Notes: generated by a model not told the origin, from the letters alone. 64,000 nt of DNA from Streptococcus sp. SPS1 (GCF_030439915.1 NZ_JAQFJG010000001.1:297842-361841); one strand, 5' to 3'; counted from the stretch's first letter, positions 1 through 8,461 are shown. Numbers and translations: made by a program.

Positions 1-192
1 ATCCTTTTCTAATTGACGGAGATGACGGGTCAAAATAGTTTGAGTAATCCCAGGCAATAATCTCTGCAATTCTTTAAATCGTTTAGTACCCGTACTCAAC
101 TGATAAATGATTACCAGTGCCCATTTCCCCGTTAAAACCCTCTGCGTTGTCGCAAATGGACAAATACCATACTCACTCACTTTATTTGTCAT
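1..192 (-). CDS. HxlR-family transcriptional regulator, 3' end outside window
   Basis: The visible 64 N-terminal residues match the HxlR winged-helix family: a cysteine near residue 11 (GICPF), then GKWALVIIYQL, GTKRFKELQRLLPGITQTILTRHL and an LRQLEKD end, the layout of the recognition helix of these redox- or stress-responsive repressors. The ATG at 190-192 is the start; the C-terminal half lies beyond position 1. It is divergent from the NTF2-like gene at 342 and shares a 150-bp intergenic region with inverted repeats, so autoregulation plus control of that neighbour is the likely arrangement. The inducer is not visible. Confidence 0.85.
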   Translation of the reverse strand, partial: MTNKVSEYGICPFATTQRVLTGKWALVIIYQLSTGTKRFKELQRLLPGITQTILTRHLRQLEKD

Positions 193-232
193 AAAATATC
201 TTCTTTCTATTTTTTTAAAAAATTTATCTTTT

Positions 233-262
233 AGTATCAATAAAAGTACCACTTTTGATACT
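233..262. promoter_or_regulatory. Inverted repeat, candidate HxlR operator
   Basis: AGTATCAA (233-240) and TTGATACT (255-262) form a perfect 8-bp inverted repeat with 14 bases between the arms, in the gap between the divergent HxlR gene and the NTF2-like gene. Many HxlR regulators bind palindromes in such gaps. The assignment to this regulator is inference. Confidence 0.5.
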
Positions 263-283
263 AGCTATCGAAAAAGTGTCTAC

Positions 284-311
284 TTGTTTTTTAGATTGTA
301 ACTGTTACAAT
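284..311 (+). promoter_or_regulatory. Promoter of NTF2-like gene with overlapping palindrome
   Basis: TTGTTT (284-289) and TACAAT (306-311) are 16 bases apart. The -10 lies inside a perfect 17-bp palindrome ATTGTAACTGTTACAAT (295-311), so a repressor bound there would block RNA polymerase. The palindrome is distinct from the repeat at 233-262. Confidence 0.5.
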
Positions 312-341
312 TATATCATAAAAAAGAAATGGAGAATAGAT

Positions 342-731
342 ATGTCAACAAACTTAGAAATTTTCAACGCTTATAACCAAGCTTTAATTGCTGGTGACTT
401 TCCTGGTGTCTTTGAAACGATGGCAGACGATATTATCTGGCATCAACCTGGTACTCATAGTATATCTGGTACAGTTGTTGGTAAGGACAAGCTAGGACCT
501 CACTTGGCTACATTTGCTGAGAAAACTAATGGAACCTTTAAGGTGGTAACAAATTGGGTTTCTGACAATAAGGATTTTGTCGCAGCTAATGTTACTTTTC
601 TTGGAACACGTGCTGATGGTACTGAACTCAATATGAACGGGATTGACCTCTTCCGTATTGAAGACGGAAAAATCAAAGAAGTTTGGCTCTTCTCTTCAGA
701 TCAAGCTGAAGAAGATAGCTTTTGGGGATAA
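342..731 (+). CDS. NTF2/SnoaL-like domain protein
   Basis: A 129-residue single-domain protein of the nuclear transport factor 2 / SnoaL-like fold (ketosteroid isomerase-related cone). Family signs are the N-terminal helix NLEIFNAYNQALIAGDF, the DDIIWHQPG strand, the segment NMNGIDLFRIEDGKIKEVW, and the overall length. The ATG at 342 is chosen because GGAG lies about 8 bases upstream; a longer in-frame TTG reading would run through the promoter palindrome. Such proteins may be small isomerases, hydrolases or binding proteins, and no substrate can be read here. Its divergent HxlR neighbour suggests induction by a reactive compound. A two-domain relative is encoded at 50781-51545. Confidence 0.8.
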   Translation: MSTNLEIFNAYNQALIAGDFPGVFETMADDIIWHQPGTHSISGTVVGKDKLGPHLATFAEKTNGTFKVVTNWVSDNKDFVAANVTFLGTRADGTELNMNGIDLFRIEDGKIKEVWLFSSDQAEEDSFWG

Positions 732-734
732 TTA

Positions 735-895
735 AAGAGGCCAGGACAAAAAATTTTGATTTTAGGAATTCTTTATTATAAATTTTTAAAATCGATAGAT
801 TAGAAAAAAAGCTAACAAGACAGAATTCTGAGTGTCAGATAACTCGTTTTGTTCGCTTTTTATATTTAAAGTTAAACTTTTGTCCCAGACTCTTT
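735..895. repeat. MITE-like element with imperfect terminal inverted repeats
   Basis: The left end (AAAGAGGCCAGGACAAAA, from 735) and the reverse complement of the right end (AAAGAGTCTGGGACAAAA, ending about 895) agree at 15 of 18 positions. The roughly 160-bp element has no coding capacity, lies between convergent genes, and can fold into a long stem. It resembles the small non-autonomous repeats of pneumococci (RUP/SPRITE class), but the exact family was not confirmed. It may also act as a bidirectional terminator. Confidence 0.55.
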
Positions 896-899
896 TAAT

Positions 900-2696
900 T
901 TACTCTCCCAACTGGGCACTGTAGGCGATAATCTGGTCAACCGTGTCTGACAAGAATTGAATGGTATCACGGAGTGGTTTGTCTGTTGAAATATCGGCTC
1001 CGATAATCATGGCTGACTCAAGCGGTGTCTTGCTACCACCTGATTTGAGGAGATTGAGCCAGTCTTCAGCTCCATTCTCAGAGTTTTTAAGATGGAGGTA
1101 ACCAGCTGTCGAGATAACTAGTCCTGCTGAGTAAGTGTAACTATACAAGCCCATGTAGTAGTGAGCTTGGCGCATCCAAGTCAGAGCTGCATCGTCGTCG
1201 ATTTCAATAGCATCTCCCCAGAAATCCGTCAAAACTTCCTTCATAATGCTGTTGAGTTTGCTTGCCCCAAAGGTTTCTCCTTCTTCAATCAATGTATAAA
1301 CCTTACGCTGGAAGGCTGCTTCCAAAAGGTGAGTGATAAAGTTATGGAAGTAGGTGTCTGTCAAGCGGTGAGCAAGAGCGAAGCGTTTTTGACGAGGGTC
1401 GTCAGACTGGTGCTCCAAGTAATCACTGAGAAGCAATTCATTGAAGGTCGAAGGCGCTTCAACATAGTAGGTCGACATGTGGGCATTAAAGTAGCTCTGG
1501 TGATTATCTGAAAAGATGAATTGACCAGAATGACCGATTTCATGAATCAAGGTATAGACATCGCTCAAACGACCTGTCCAGCTCATGAGGACATAAGGAT
1601 GCACGCGATATGGGTCCGCCGCATAACCACCAGAATCCTTACCACTATTGGCAGCAAAGTCCACCCAGCGCTCTTCTTGATAGCGAGCAACTTCCTGACA
1701 ATATTCTTGCCCCAAAGGTTCTACTGACTTCATGACCAAATCATAGGCGTCGTCAATGGTCACTTCAGGATTGAGGGCACTATCCAAATCCAATTTCCAG
1801 TCTGCAAAGGTCATCTTTTCAAGACCATTTACCTTGGCAACATGCTTGAGGTATCTCTGAGCAACGGGCGCAAAATCCTTCATGATGAGGTCAATCTGGC
1901 GGTCAAACATGGCACGGTCCACTTCTTGTTCAGCCAGAAGATAATCAAAGACTGAGTCGTAACCCTTCATATCTGCCAGTAGTTTTTCAGACTTGACTTG
2001 GGCTAGATAGGCTGCTGCAGCCGTATTTTGGTGCTTACGAAGACCTTCTGAGAAGGAACGGAAAGATTTCTCACGAACCTCAGCGTCCTCATGGTTTTGG
2101 TAGAAATTCTCATAGGTCACAAAGCTGTTTTTGTAGGTCTTGCCATGAGCTTCAAAGTCAGCCATTTCGAAATCCCCAGCTCGCATCTTAGTGTAAATAT
2201 CCTGCGGACTGTAGAAAACTTCACCAAGATTGGTCAAGGACTTCTCCACATCAGCCCCTAGATAGTGGGCTTTTTTGATTTTTGCCTGACGAATGGCTGC
2301 AGTCAAATGTGGCAGCTCACCCAAACGATCCAAGACTTCCTCATCTGCTGCCACCAAGGCATCGTCAAAGAAGGTAAGAGCTACACTGGCATCTGTTTCA
2401 AATTCCATCCCAGCTTGGGCGATATTAGCAAATTCGTCATTGCTATAATCTGTCGTCTGAGGCATAAAGCCATAGTTTCCAATATGGCTCATCTGAATGT
2501 AGATTTGTTCCAATTCCGCAAAGGCTTTTTCAAAATCCTCAAAAGTATGAAGATTACCCTTGTGATCACGGCTAAATTGATTGATGTCTTCTCGAGCCTT
2601 CTCGATCGCACGCAAGAAATCTTCACGATCTTGGTATAGGGCCGTTAAATCCCAAAGTTCCTTCTCTGGAAATTCTGAACGGTGTTTTTGTTCCAT
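900..2696 (-). CDS. pepF: Oligoendopeptidase F (M3 metallopeptidase)
   Basis: A cytoplasmic zinc oligopeptidase that cleaves peptides of roughly 7-17 residues, supporting peptide nutrition and turnover. The 598-residue length matches PepF. The zinc motif HEIGHSGQ sits at residues 385-392 (H385, E386, H389) with a downstream Glu-bearing helix (EAPSTFNE). The ATG at 2696 follows an A/G-rich stretch. It is last in a run with rsmE and prmA; the rsmE reading frame runs 52 bases into pepF. No terminator was seen beyond the repeat at 735-895. Confidence 0.95.
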   Translation of the reverse strand: MEQKHRSEFPEKELWDLTALYQDREDFLRAIEKAREDINQFSRDHKGNLHTFEDFEKAFAELEQIYIQMSHIGNYGFMPQTTDYSNDEFANIAQAGMEFETDASVALTFFDDALVAADEEVLDRLGELPHLTAAIRQAKIKKAHYLGADVEKSLTNLGEVFYSPQDIYTKMRAGDFEMADFEAHGKTYKNSFVTYENFYQNHEDAEVREKSFRSFSEGLRKHQNTAAAAYLAQVKSEKLLADMKGYDSVFDYLLAEQEVDRAMFDRQIDLIMKDFAPVAQRYLKHVAKVNGLEKMTFADWKLDLDSALNPEVTIDDAYDLVMKSVEPLGQEYCQEVARYQEERWVDFAANSGKDSGGYAADPYRVHPYVLMSWTGRLSDVYTLIHEIGHSGQFIFSDNHQSYFNAHMSTYYVEAPSTFNELLLSDYLEHQSDDPRQKRFALAHRLTDTYFHNFITHLLEAAFQRKVYTLIEEGETFGASKLNSIMKEVLTDFWGDAIEIDDDAALTWMRQAHYYMGLYSYTYSAGLVISTAGYLHLKNSENGAEDWLNLLKSGGSKTPLESAMIIGADISTDKPLRDTIQFLSDTVDQIIAYSAQLGE

Positions 2697-3451
2697 TTTC
2701 TTCCTCTTATTTTCTCTAATTCTAATAAAACACTAAGGGCTGATAAGGCGTAAAGTGGTGCTGTTTCTGCTCGCAAGATACGAGGGCCAAGTCCTGCCAA
2801 GACTGCTCCCTTAGCTTCAAAACTCTCAATTTCTGCAGGTGACAGACCACCTTCTGGACCAAAGATAAAGAGCAGTTTGGCTCCTTTTTCAAGACCAGAG
2901 ACCGCTTGTAAGAGCGCAGCAGTTTCTCCTTCTTTGGCCGACTCTTCATAGGCTACTATGATAGAGTCAAATTGGTCTAGTTGGACTAGAAAGTCTGATT
3001 TTTTCTCGAAAAGCTTGATACTTGGAACAACATTACGCTTGCTTTGTTCTGCTGCTCCAAGGGCAATTTTTTCTAGTTTTTCAACCTTTTTACCCAATTT
3101 CTTGCCATCCCACTTAGCAACGGACCAATCGGCAGGAAAGGCCCAGATTTGGCTAGCGCCTAGTTCTGTTACTTTCTGAGTAATAAACTCCAGCTTGTCT
3201 CCCTTGGGAAAACCTGATGCTATGGTCACTTGGATTGGTAGTTCTACATTGTCAGTTAATTCTTGGACCAACTCAAACTGACGAGTTTCCACATCCAGCA
3301 CGCGCGCCAAACGTTTAATGCCATCATCAAAGACTAAAGTCACCTCATCGTCTTCTTTCAAGCGCATAACCTGAAACATATGCTTGCTGGTTTCCTTGTC
3401 CTCGATGGTGACAGGAGAGATAGCACTGCCTTTTACAAAATACTGCTGCAT
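2645..3451 (-). CDS. rsmE: 16S rRNA m3U1498 methyltransferase
   Basis: SPOUT-superfamily enzyme that N3-methylates U1498 of 16S rRNA. Family signatures seen are the N-terminal PUA-like part (HMFQVMRLKEDDEV), the helix VTELGASQIWAF, the knot motif IFGPEGGLSPAEIE, and LGPRILRAETAPLYALS. The ATG at 3451 has GGAGG five bases upstream; an in-frame TTG 12 bases earlier lies inside that Shine-Dalgarno sequence. The protein is 268 residues, somewhat longer than the usual ~245-250, with a basic tail (KIRGRKWNKN) that overlaps pepF by 52 bases. It starts one base after prmA ends, implying translational coupling. Confidence 0.93.
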   Translation of the reverse strand: MQQYFVKGSAISPVTIEDKETSKHMFQVMRLKEDDEVTLVFDDGIKRLARVLDVETRQFELVQELTDNVELPIQVTIASGFPKGDKLEFITQKVTELGASQIWAFPADWSVAKWDGKKLGKKVEKLEKIALGAAEQSKRNVVPSIKLFEKKSDFLVQLDQFDSIIVAYEESAKEGETAALLQAVSGLEKGAKLLFIFGPEGGLSPAEIESFEAKGAVLAGLGPRILRAETAPLYALSALSVLLELEKIRGRKWNKNTVQNFQRRNFGI

Positions 3452-3452
3452 G

Positions 3453-4403
3453 CTAGCCTCCAATCACCCCTGAAATATCCTTGGTTTTCTTAAAGACACA
3501 GGCATTCCATTCCCCTTGAACCATGTGAGTTTCGAGGAAAAATCCAGCTGACTCAGCCGACTCGCGCACCATATCCCACTTGTCCTTGATAATGCCACTC
3601 ATGATGAGGTAGCCTTCATCCTTGACCAAGCGATAAGCATCATCCGTCAGATGAATGAGAATATCCGCCAAGATATTAGCCACAATCACATCTGCCTCAA
3701 TCTCAACTCCCTTAAGCAAGTCTCCAGCAGCAACATGGATATTTTCCATACCAGGGTTGAGCTCAATATTTTCCTGAGCAACACGAACCGCCACATCATC
3801 TAGGTCATAGGCGAAAATTTCCTTAGCTCCAAGTAGCGAGCTAGCAATGGAGAGGACGCCTGATCCAGTACCCACATCCAGCACCGTTTCGCCACCACGA
3901 AGGACCTGTTCCAAGGCAAAGAGGCTCATCTTAGTGGTTGGATGGGTTCCCGTTCCAAAGGCCATACCAGGGTCTAGCTTGATAATTTTTTCTCCCGCAG
4001 TCGCCTCATAGTCTGTCCAAGACGGCACGATGGTCAAGTCATGTGTAATACGAGCTGGCTCATAGTATTTCTTCCAGTTGTCTGCCCAGTCTTCCTCAGC
4101 CAAGGCAGTCGTCCCCATTTTGACCTCTCCCAAATCCATAAAATCTGTCAATTCTGCTAAGCGAGCCTGCAAATTTGCCTCAACCGTTGCTATATCAACC
4201 GTATCAGGGTAGTAGGCTGTCACTACGATTTCTTCTTGTTGTTCGACCTCTGGGAAAATTTCACCGAAGCGATCCACATTTCCCACATAATCCATACTGT
4301 CTTCAATCGCAACGCCTTGCGCTCCCAGCTCGATCAAGAGATTGGAAACCAACTCCTCTCCCTCACGCTTAACTGTAACTTTTAACTCTTGCCATGTTTC
4401 CAT
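3453..4403 (-). CDS. prmA: Ribosomal protein L11 methyltransferase
   Basis: SAM-dependent trimethylation of ribosomal protein L11. The 316-residue protein has the N-terminal substrate-recognition domain ([20 protein letters not shown]), then the Rossmann domain with [15 protein letters not shown], motif [12 protein letters not shown], and the NPPY-like loop [12 protein letters not shown]. The ATG at 4403 gives the usual family N-terminus; a GTG nine codons upstream is possible but not needed. It sits directly before rsmE, so two translation-apparatus methyltransferases are paired. Confidence 0.95.
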   Translation of the reverse strand: METWQELKVTVKREGEELVSNLLIELGAQGVAIEDSMDYVGNVDRFGEIFPEVEQQEEIVVTAYYPDTVDIATVEANLQARLAELTDFMDLGEVKMGTTALAEEDWADNWKKYYEPARITHDLTIVPSWTDYEATAGEKIIKLDPGMAFGTGTHPTTKMSLFALEQVLRGGETVLDVGTGSGVLSIASSLLGAKEIFAYDLDDVAVRVAQENIELNPGMENIHVAAGDLLKGVEIEADVIVANILADILIHLTDDAYRLVKDEGYLIMSGIIKDKWDMVRESAESAGFFLETHMVQGEWNACVFKKTKDISGVIGG

Positions 4404-4540
4404 ATTTAAGATACCAAGCCCGTAAAACACAAATCCAAAATAGGAAATTCTCTGAAGACGCTTGTGTCTAAGAGAAGTTTATCTTTTTGGCACAGTGTTT
4501 AGGGCGGGTTCAGTTTAAAAATTTAACCGAACCATCCTTT

Positions 4541-4969
4541 CTAATCACTTACTTTTAAATAATCTTTTAGTCTCTCTTGCAACTGAGGTACAACTTGACT
4601 GGAACTAAGAAACTCCTCCACATTCATGAGCTGATAACCCTGTCCTTCATCACCAAATACGATACTGTCAAACTGCTCCTGTGTCAACTGACCGACTAGA
4701 AATACAGATTGTTTATCCGCAAAAAGCATGCTTGGATAAACCTTCGCCCAAAGCAGACAATCCTCTGTCAGATGAATGCCCAGTTCTTCATAAACTTCAC
4801 GCGCCACACACTCAAAAGGACTTTCATCGCCTTCACGTCCACCACCGGACAGTTCCCACATATTGGGCCAGGGAATGCTTGCCTTATCATCGCGTAAGAT
4901 AGTCAAGAGCTTATTTCCACAAAACAAAGCAATCTTGCAGCCTGTGAAATCAGAAATCTCTACTTCCAT
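4541..4969 (-). CDS. Nudix hydrolase
   Basis: A 142-residue Nudix pyrophosphohydrolase. The Nudix box begins GGGREGDES and ends REVYEELGI, around residues 41-65, matching G-x5-E-x7-RE-U-x-E-E-x-G-U with the metal-binding glutamates in place. Substrate (oxidised nucleotide, ADP-ribose, capped RNA or other) cannot be deduced. The gene follows the M50-like protease by one base, so it belongs to the DUF3013-M50-Nudix run. The 137-bp gap to prmA contains only a weak inverted repeat (4507-4533). Confidence 0.88.
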   Translation of the reverse strand: MEVEISDFTGCKIALFCGNKLLTILRDDKASIPWPNMWELSGGGREGDESPFECVAREVYEELGIHLTEDCLLWAKVYPSMLFADKQSVFLVGQLTQEQFDSIVFGDEGQGYQLMNVEEFLSSSQVVPQLQERLKDYLKVSD

Positions 4970-4970
4970 G

Positions 4971-6038
4971 TTAGACTCCTTCGGTTAATTCCTTTTCCAG
5001 CTCGGATAACCAGTTTTGATAATAGCTTTTCTCATCCCGTAACATCCGGCTGCTATTCATTTTCTGTCTAGCAATCTTCATAGCCTTGTGAGTTTGAACT
5101 ACATCTTTCTTTACCTTAAATTGATACCAAGCTTGAATGACCTGCATATCTGCTGTTTTTAGAGATAAAAAGGATTTGACCCCTCGAATACTTGCATATT
5201 CTTCCGCTTTCTTATTATCTCCTTCCATCAGAGCAATTTGAAGAAGGTATAATTGAGAACTAGTTTTAGACATTGGATTATCTGTTTTCTCTAGCACAGA
5301 CTGAAACTGTTGCTTTGCAAGTTCTATATTATCATCCAATATGAATACCAACCCCTGAAGAGTCTGAACACTTTCTGCAAAACTCCCTCTCGCCTCCTCA
5401 TCAACAGGCATGATAAAGTCTTTTAAATCATATTCTTGAGGAGCTAGCAAGGTCTGGGCAGAATGCCTCAACATCAGGTAGGCGTATTTCGTATTTTCAG
5501 GGTGTTGTAGCAATTCCCAAATTTTTGCTCCATCGGTGATGCCGACTGGCAAAATGTTATTTAGGAAGAAAGACAAATTAAGAAAAATCCAAGTCCCTGC
5601 AAAATACCAGCTTCTTGTCAAAAATCCAAACACTATCGCCAATAATATCAAGCTGAGATGAACCATCAAGCCTCCTGAAAGCATCAGGATGATTCTTTGA
5701 TCGCTTTCATCCTCTTTTAAACCAATGTATTGAGCACCAACATTTTTCAGAATGGCTGTTCTACTAAGATGAAACCTGCCTGACTTTTTGGTCAAAATAA
5801 AATGTCCTAACCCAAAAGCCACCAGCCGATAGCCTGTCAAGTAGCCACAAAAAGCATGTCCCAGCTCATGAAGAATCAAGATTAAATACATACTTAGAAG
5901 AGCGAAGGCATAACCAAAAGTAAAGACTAAAACTGCAGAATACCCCAACTCTGCAAATGCGATTGTTCCACAAGCACAAGCCAGTATAATAAAGACAACA
6001 GCTAGCACATAAACCAAATAAATCCCAATTTTCTTCAT
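4971..6038 (-). CDS. M50-type membrane metalloprotease with soluble C-terminal domain
   Basis: The N-terminal half is hydrophobic with several membrane helices. The zinc motif HELGHAFCGYLTG lies at residues 57-69, and the second M50 (site-2 protease) motif appears as NILPVGITDG, supplying the third ligand Asp. The C-terminal ~170 residues are soluble and helical (SSQLYLLQIALMEGDNKKA), TPR-like. Intramembrane proteolysis is the family role; the substrate is unknown. The ATG at 6038 (GGAG then five bases) is preferred; an ATG at 6053 with its own AGGAG is a close alternative. Confidence 0.75.
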   Translation of the reverse strand: MKKIGIYLVYVLAVVFIILACACGTIAFAELGYSAVLVFTFGYAFALLSMYLILILHELGHAFCGYLTGYRLVAFGLGHFILTKKSGRFHLSRTAILKNVGAQYIGLKEDESDQRIILMLSGGLMVHLSLILLAIVFGFLTRSWYFAGTWIFLNLSFFLNNILPVGITDGAKIWELLQHPENTKYAYLMLRHSAQTLLAPQEYDLKDFIMPVDEEARGSFAESVQTLQGLVFILDDNIELAKQQFQSVLEKTDNPMSKTSSQLYLLQIALMEGDNKKAEEYASIRGVKSFLSLKTADMQVIQAWYQFKVKKDVVQTHKAMKIARQKMNSSRMLRDEKSYYQNWLSELEKELTEGV

Positions 6039-6056
6039 AAAATCTCCATTCAACTC

Positions 6057-6527
6057 CTAGTATCTCGGATAAGGATAAAACTCTCCCTCTTCCAAGCCTA
6101 CTTTTCCTTCTTCAAAGACTTCTTGGTTCCATTCCATGACGAACTCTTCTGCTTCTGGGTCTTCCAAAAAGTCCATAAGGGCGTCTAGTCCAACCTCAGC
6201 AGTATCTTTGAGGAATAGCGCAAAATAAGCTAAAAACTCACGAGAAAATCCTTTTTTAGGTAGGTAAGGAATGACCGTCAAATAGTCTTCTGCATTGACT
6301 GTTGATTTGGCAGGATTGTAAAAAAGCACTGCTTCTTCAAAGAGAATGTCATCTGATGAAACCTCTCCATCTTCATCCACCATCTCCACACCTGCAGCAT
6401 TTTGCGCTTCCAATAGAAAACTCACTTCTACCGCGTGATTGCGCTTGTCCCAACTAATCTCAAAGTCAAAGGGAAAATTCTTCTCCAACTCTTCCTCTAA
6501 AACATCTAAAAATCCATATGTTGCCAT
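6057..6527 (-). CDS. DUF3013 family protein
   Basis: A 156-residue acidic cytoplasmic protein of a family (DUF3013) common in streptococci and lactococci, without a known function. The sequence is rich in Glu and Asp, with a conserved-looking core YLPKKGFSREFLAYFALFLK and an acidic tail ending EGEFYPYPRY. No catalytic motif is apparent. It precedes the M50-like gene by three bases, so the two are probably co-transcribed. Confidence 0.8.
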   Translation of the reverse strand: MATYGFLDVLEEELEKNFPFDFEISWDKRNHAVEVSFLLEAQNAAGVEMVDEDGEVSSDDILFEEAVLFYNPAKSTVNAEDYLTVIPYLPKKGFSREFLAYFALFLKDTAEVGLDALMDFLEDPEAEEFVMEWNQEVFEEGKVGLEEGEFYPYPRY

Positions 6528-6577
6528 TTTGTCCTCTTTCTATGCGACTCTTAAATCGCCCCGATTGCTCGGAAATA

Positions 6578-6586
6578 TGCTAAAAT
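6578..6586 (+). promoter_or_regulatory. Extended -10 promoter of rarA
   Basis: TG (6578-6579), one base, then TAAAAT (6581-6586) lies 56 bases before the rarA ATG. No good -35 box stands at the right distance, as in many streptococcal extended -10 promoters. Confidence 0.5.
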
Positions 6587-6642
6587 AGATACTACCATCT
6601 TACCACATATACATCAGAAAATCCACGCTAGAAAGGACTGCT

Positions 6643-7914
6643 ATGCCAGACAATCTCGCGCTTCGTATGCGCCCTAAAACCATCGACCAGGTCATTGGTC
6701 AGGAACATCTGGTCGGACAAGGAAAAATCATCCGCCGCATGGTGGAAGCCAACCGCCTGTCCTCCATGATTCTCTATGGCCCTCCTGGAATCGGCAAAAC
6801 CAGTATTGCCTCTGCCATCGCAGGGACGACCAAGTATGCCTTTCGAACTTTCAATGCGACAGTAGATAGTAAAAAACGACTGCAAGAAATCGCGGAAGAG
6901 GCTAAATTTTCTGGTGGTCTCGTCCTATTGCTAGACGAGATTCATCGTCTTGACAAGACTAAACAAGACTTCCTCTTGCCACTCTTGGAAAGTGGACTGG
7001 TCATCATGATTGGAGCAACGACTGAAAATCCTTTCTTTTCTGTCACTCCTGCCATTCGTAGCCGTGTTCAAATTTTTGAGTTGGAACCTCTGTCTAACCA
7101 AGACGTCAAAGAGGCTCTTCAGATAGCTCTAAATAACCCTGAGCGTGGTTTTGATTTTCCAGTAGAACTAGATGAGGATGCGCTGGATTTCATTGCTACC
7201 TCTACAAACGGAGACCTTCGCTCTGCCTTTAACTCACTGGACTTGGCTGTTCTTTCTACCCCTGAGAATGACGAGGGCATCCGCCATATCACTCTAGACA
7301 TCATGGAAAATAGCCTGCAGAGGAGCTACATTACCATGGATAAGGATGGGGATGGACATTATGACGTACTCTCAGCCCTGCAAAAGTCCATACGAGGTTC
7401 GGATGTCGATGCCAGTCTTCACTATGCTGCTCGCTTGATTGAGGCTGGTGATTTGCCAAGTCTCGCTCGTCGTTTGACTGTTATCGCTTATGAAGATATC
7501 GGTTTGGCCAATCCTGAAGCCCAGATTCATACCATGACTGCTCTGGATGCTGCTCAAAAGATTGGTTTCCCAGAAGCCCGCATTCTCATTGCCAATGTCG
7601 TCATTGATTTAGCCCTTTCTCCGAAATCCAACTCAGCCTATGTAGCTATGGACAAGGCACTTGCTGACCTCAAAACATCAGGGCACTTGCCTATTCCGCG
7701 ACACCTGCGTGATGGGCACTACAGCGGTAGCAAGGAACTGGGGAATGCCCAAGACTATCTCTATCCACACAACTATCCTGGAAATTGGGTCAAGCAAGAC
7801 TATCTGCCAGAAAAAATTCGTAATCATCACTATTTCCAAGCAGAAGATACTGGTAAATATGAACGGGCTTTGTCTCAAAGAAAGGAAGCTATCGACCGTT
7901 TGCGAAAAATCTGA
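6643..7914 (+). CDS. rarA: Replication-associated recombination protein A
   Basis: AAA+ ATPase (RarA/MgsA, Mgs1/WRNIP1 family) acting at stalled forks and single-strand gaps. Walker A GPPGIGKT is at residues 46-53, Walker B is LLLDEIHR, sensor 1 is GATTENP, and the arginine-finger region is AIRSRVQIF. The C-terminal tetramerisation domain includes SLARRLTVIAYEDIGLANP and a final DYLYPHNYPGNW motif typical of the family. The length of 423 residues is normal. The 6S RNA gene lies directly downstream. Confidence 0.95.
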   Translation: MPDNLALRMRPKTIDQVIGQEHLVGQGKIIRRMVEANRLSSMILYGPPGIGKTSIASAIAGTTKYAFRTFNATVDSKKRLQEIAEEAKFSGGLVLLLDEIHRLDKTKQDFLLPLLESGLVIMIGATTENPFFSVTPAIRSRVQIFELEPLSNQDVKEALQIALNNPERGFDFPVELDEDALDFIATSTNGDLRSAFNSLDLAVLSTPENDEGIRHITLDIMENSLQRSYITMDKDGDGHYDVLSALQKSIRGSDVDASLHYAARLIEAGDLPSLARRLTVIAYEDIGLANPEAQIHTMTALDAAQKIGFPEARILIANVVIDLALSPKSNSAYVAMDKALADLKTSGHLPIPRHLRDGHYSGSKELGNAQDYLYPHNYPGNWVKQDYLPEKIRNHHYFQAEDTGKYERALSQRKEAIDRLRKI

Positions 7915-7943
7915 AATCCTTTTCAAAAAATTGCACTTTCCTC

Positions 7944-7971
7944 TTGATTTTTTTTGAAAAAGTGGTATCAT
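7944..7971 (+). promoter_or_regulatory. 6S RNA promoter
   Basis: TTGATT (7944-7949), a 16-base spacer and TATCAT (7966-7971) place the transcription start near 7978-7980, at the 5' end of the 6S RNA closing stem. Confidence 0.6.
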
Positions 7972-7979
7972 ATAAACAT

Positions 7980-8175
7980 AGAAACGCTGTGGTGTACGAC
8001 TTCACACTTAAGTGTTGACCGACTATTTTTTGTATTATTAGGGAAACAAAAGTCTTCTAACAGCATGTAGGCCGTCTCACACGGAAACAGCTTCAGTTAG
8101 AGCGAGTTGCCCACCTGCTTAATTGCGCGGGTTCAATACAAACCGTGAAGTTTCGGCACCAATACAGCTTTTTTA
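7980..8175 (+). ncRNA. ssrS: 6S RNA
   Basis: Firmicute 6S RNA mimics an open promoter and sequesters the housekeeping RNA polymerase holoenzyme. The ends form the closing stem (GCTGTGGTG near 7985 against CACC and ACAGC near 8158-8167), followed by a T-run at 8169-8174. The interior is largely self-complementary, as expected for the long hairpin with a central bulge. Position just after rarA is a known conserved neighbourhood for 6S RNA. The 3' end is three bases from a tRNA gene. Exact ends are estimated. Confidence 0.8.
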
Positions 8176-8178
8176 TTT

Positions 8179-8251
8179 GCCTCCTTAGCTCAGCTGGCAG
8201 AGCAGCGGACTCTTAATCCGTGGGTCACAGGTTCGATCCCTGTAGGGGGCA
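8179..8251 (+). tRNA. tRNA-Lys(CTT)
   Basis: A complete 73-base cloverleaf: acceptor GCCTCCT pairs with AGGGGGC (one T-G pair), the anticodon loop reads CTCTTAA, T-loop TTCGATC, discriminator A. CCA is not encoded. It follows the 6S RNA by three bases and has no visible promoter of its own. Confidence 0.97.
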
Positions 8252-8266
8252 TCTACATACAACAGG

Positions 8267-8292
8267 AAAAGCCTTGAGTAAAGGCTTTTTTT
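8267..8292 (+). terminator. Rho-independent terminator after tRNA-Lys
   Basis: GCCTT, a short loop, AAGGC and seven T residues, with a flanking A-run before the stem. Confidence 0.9.
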
Positions 8293-8411
8293 CGTATCTG
8301 TTCTACTTTTGGTCAACCAATGGATATTAAAGATATAATTTTGTAAACACCCTTTCCAGATAGCTCTAATCTGATTGCACTTAAAATTTTAAAAAATTTA
8401 AAACAAAAGTC

Positions 8412-8439
8412 TTGCTTTTCTTTTAATTTATGCTATACT
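8412..8439 (+). promoter_or_regulatory. Promoter of rrf2-like gene
   Basis: TTGCTT (8412-8417), a 16-base spacer and TATACT (8434-8439), preceded by TG at 8431-8432 (extended -10). Confidence 0.7.
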
Positions 8440-8461
8440 TGTTCTTGCGCCTGATACAAGT
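8437..8461. promoter_or_regulatory. Candidate Rrf2 operator at its own promoter
   Basis: ACTTGT (8437-8442) and ACAAGT (8456-8461) form an inverted repeat that starts inside the -10 box. The same ACTTG/CAAGT half-sites recur at 8951-8969 before the enzyme operon, suggesting one regulator for both. Confidence 0.5.

Noticed and set aside
255..341. Upstream TTG extension of the NTF2-like gene
   Set aside because: The extension would cover the promoter and its palindrome; the ATG at 342 has a good GGAG and the normal family start.
4507..4533. Inverted repeat GGTTC.GTT..AAC.GAACC as a terminator of the Nudix gene
   Set aside because: The stem is interrupted and no T-run follows on either strand.
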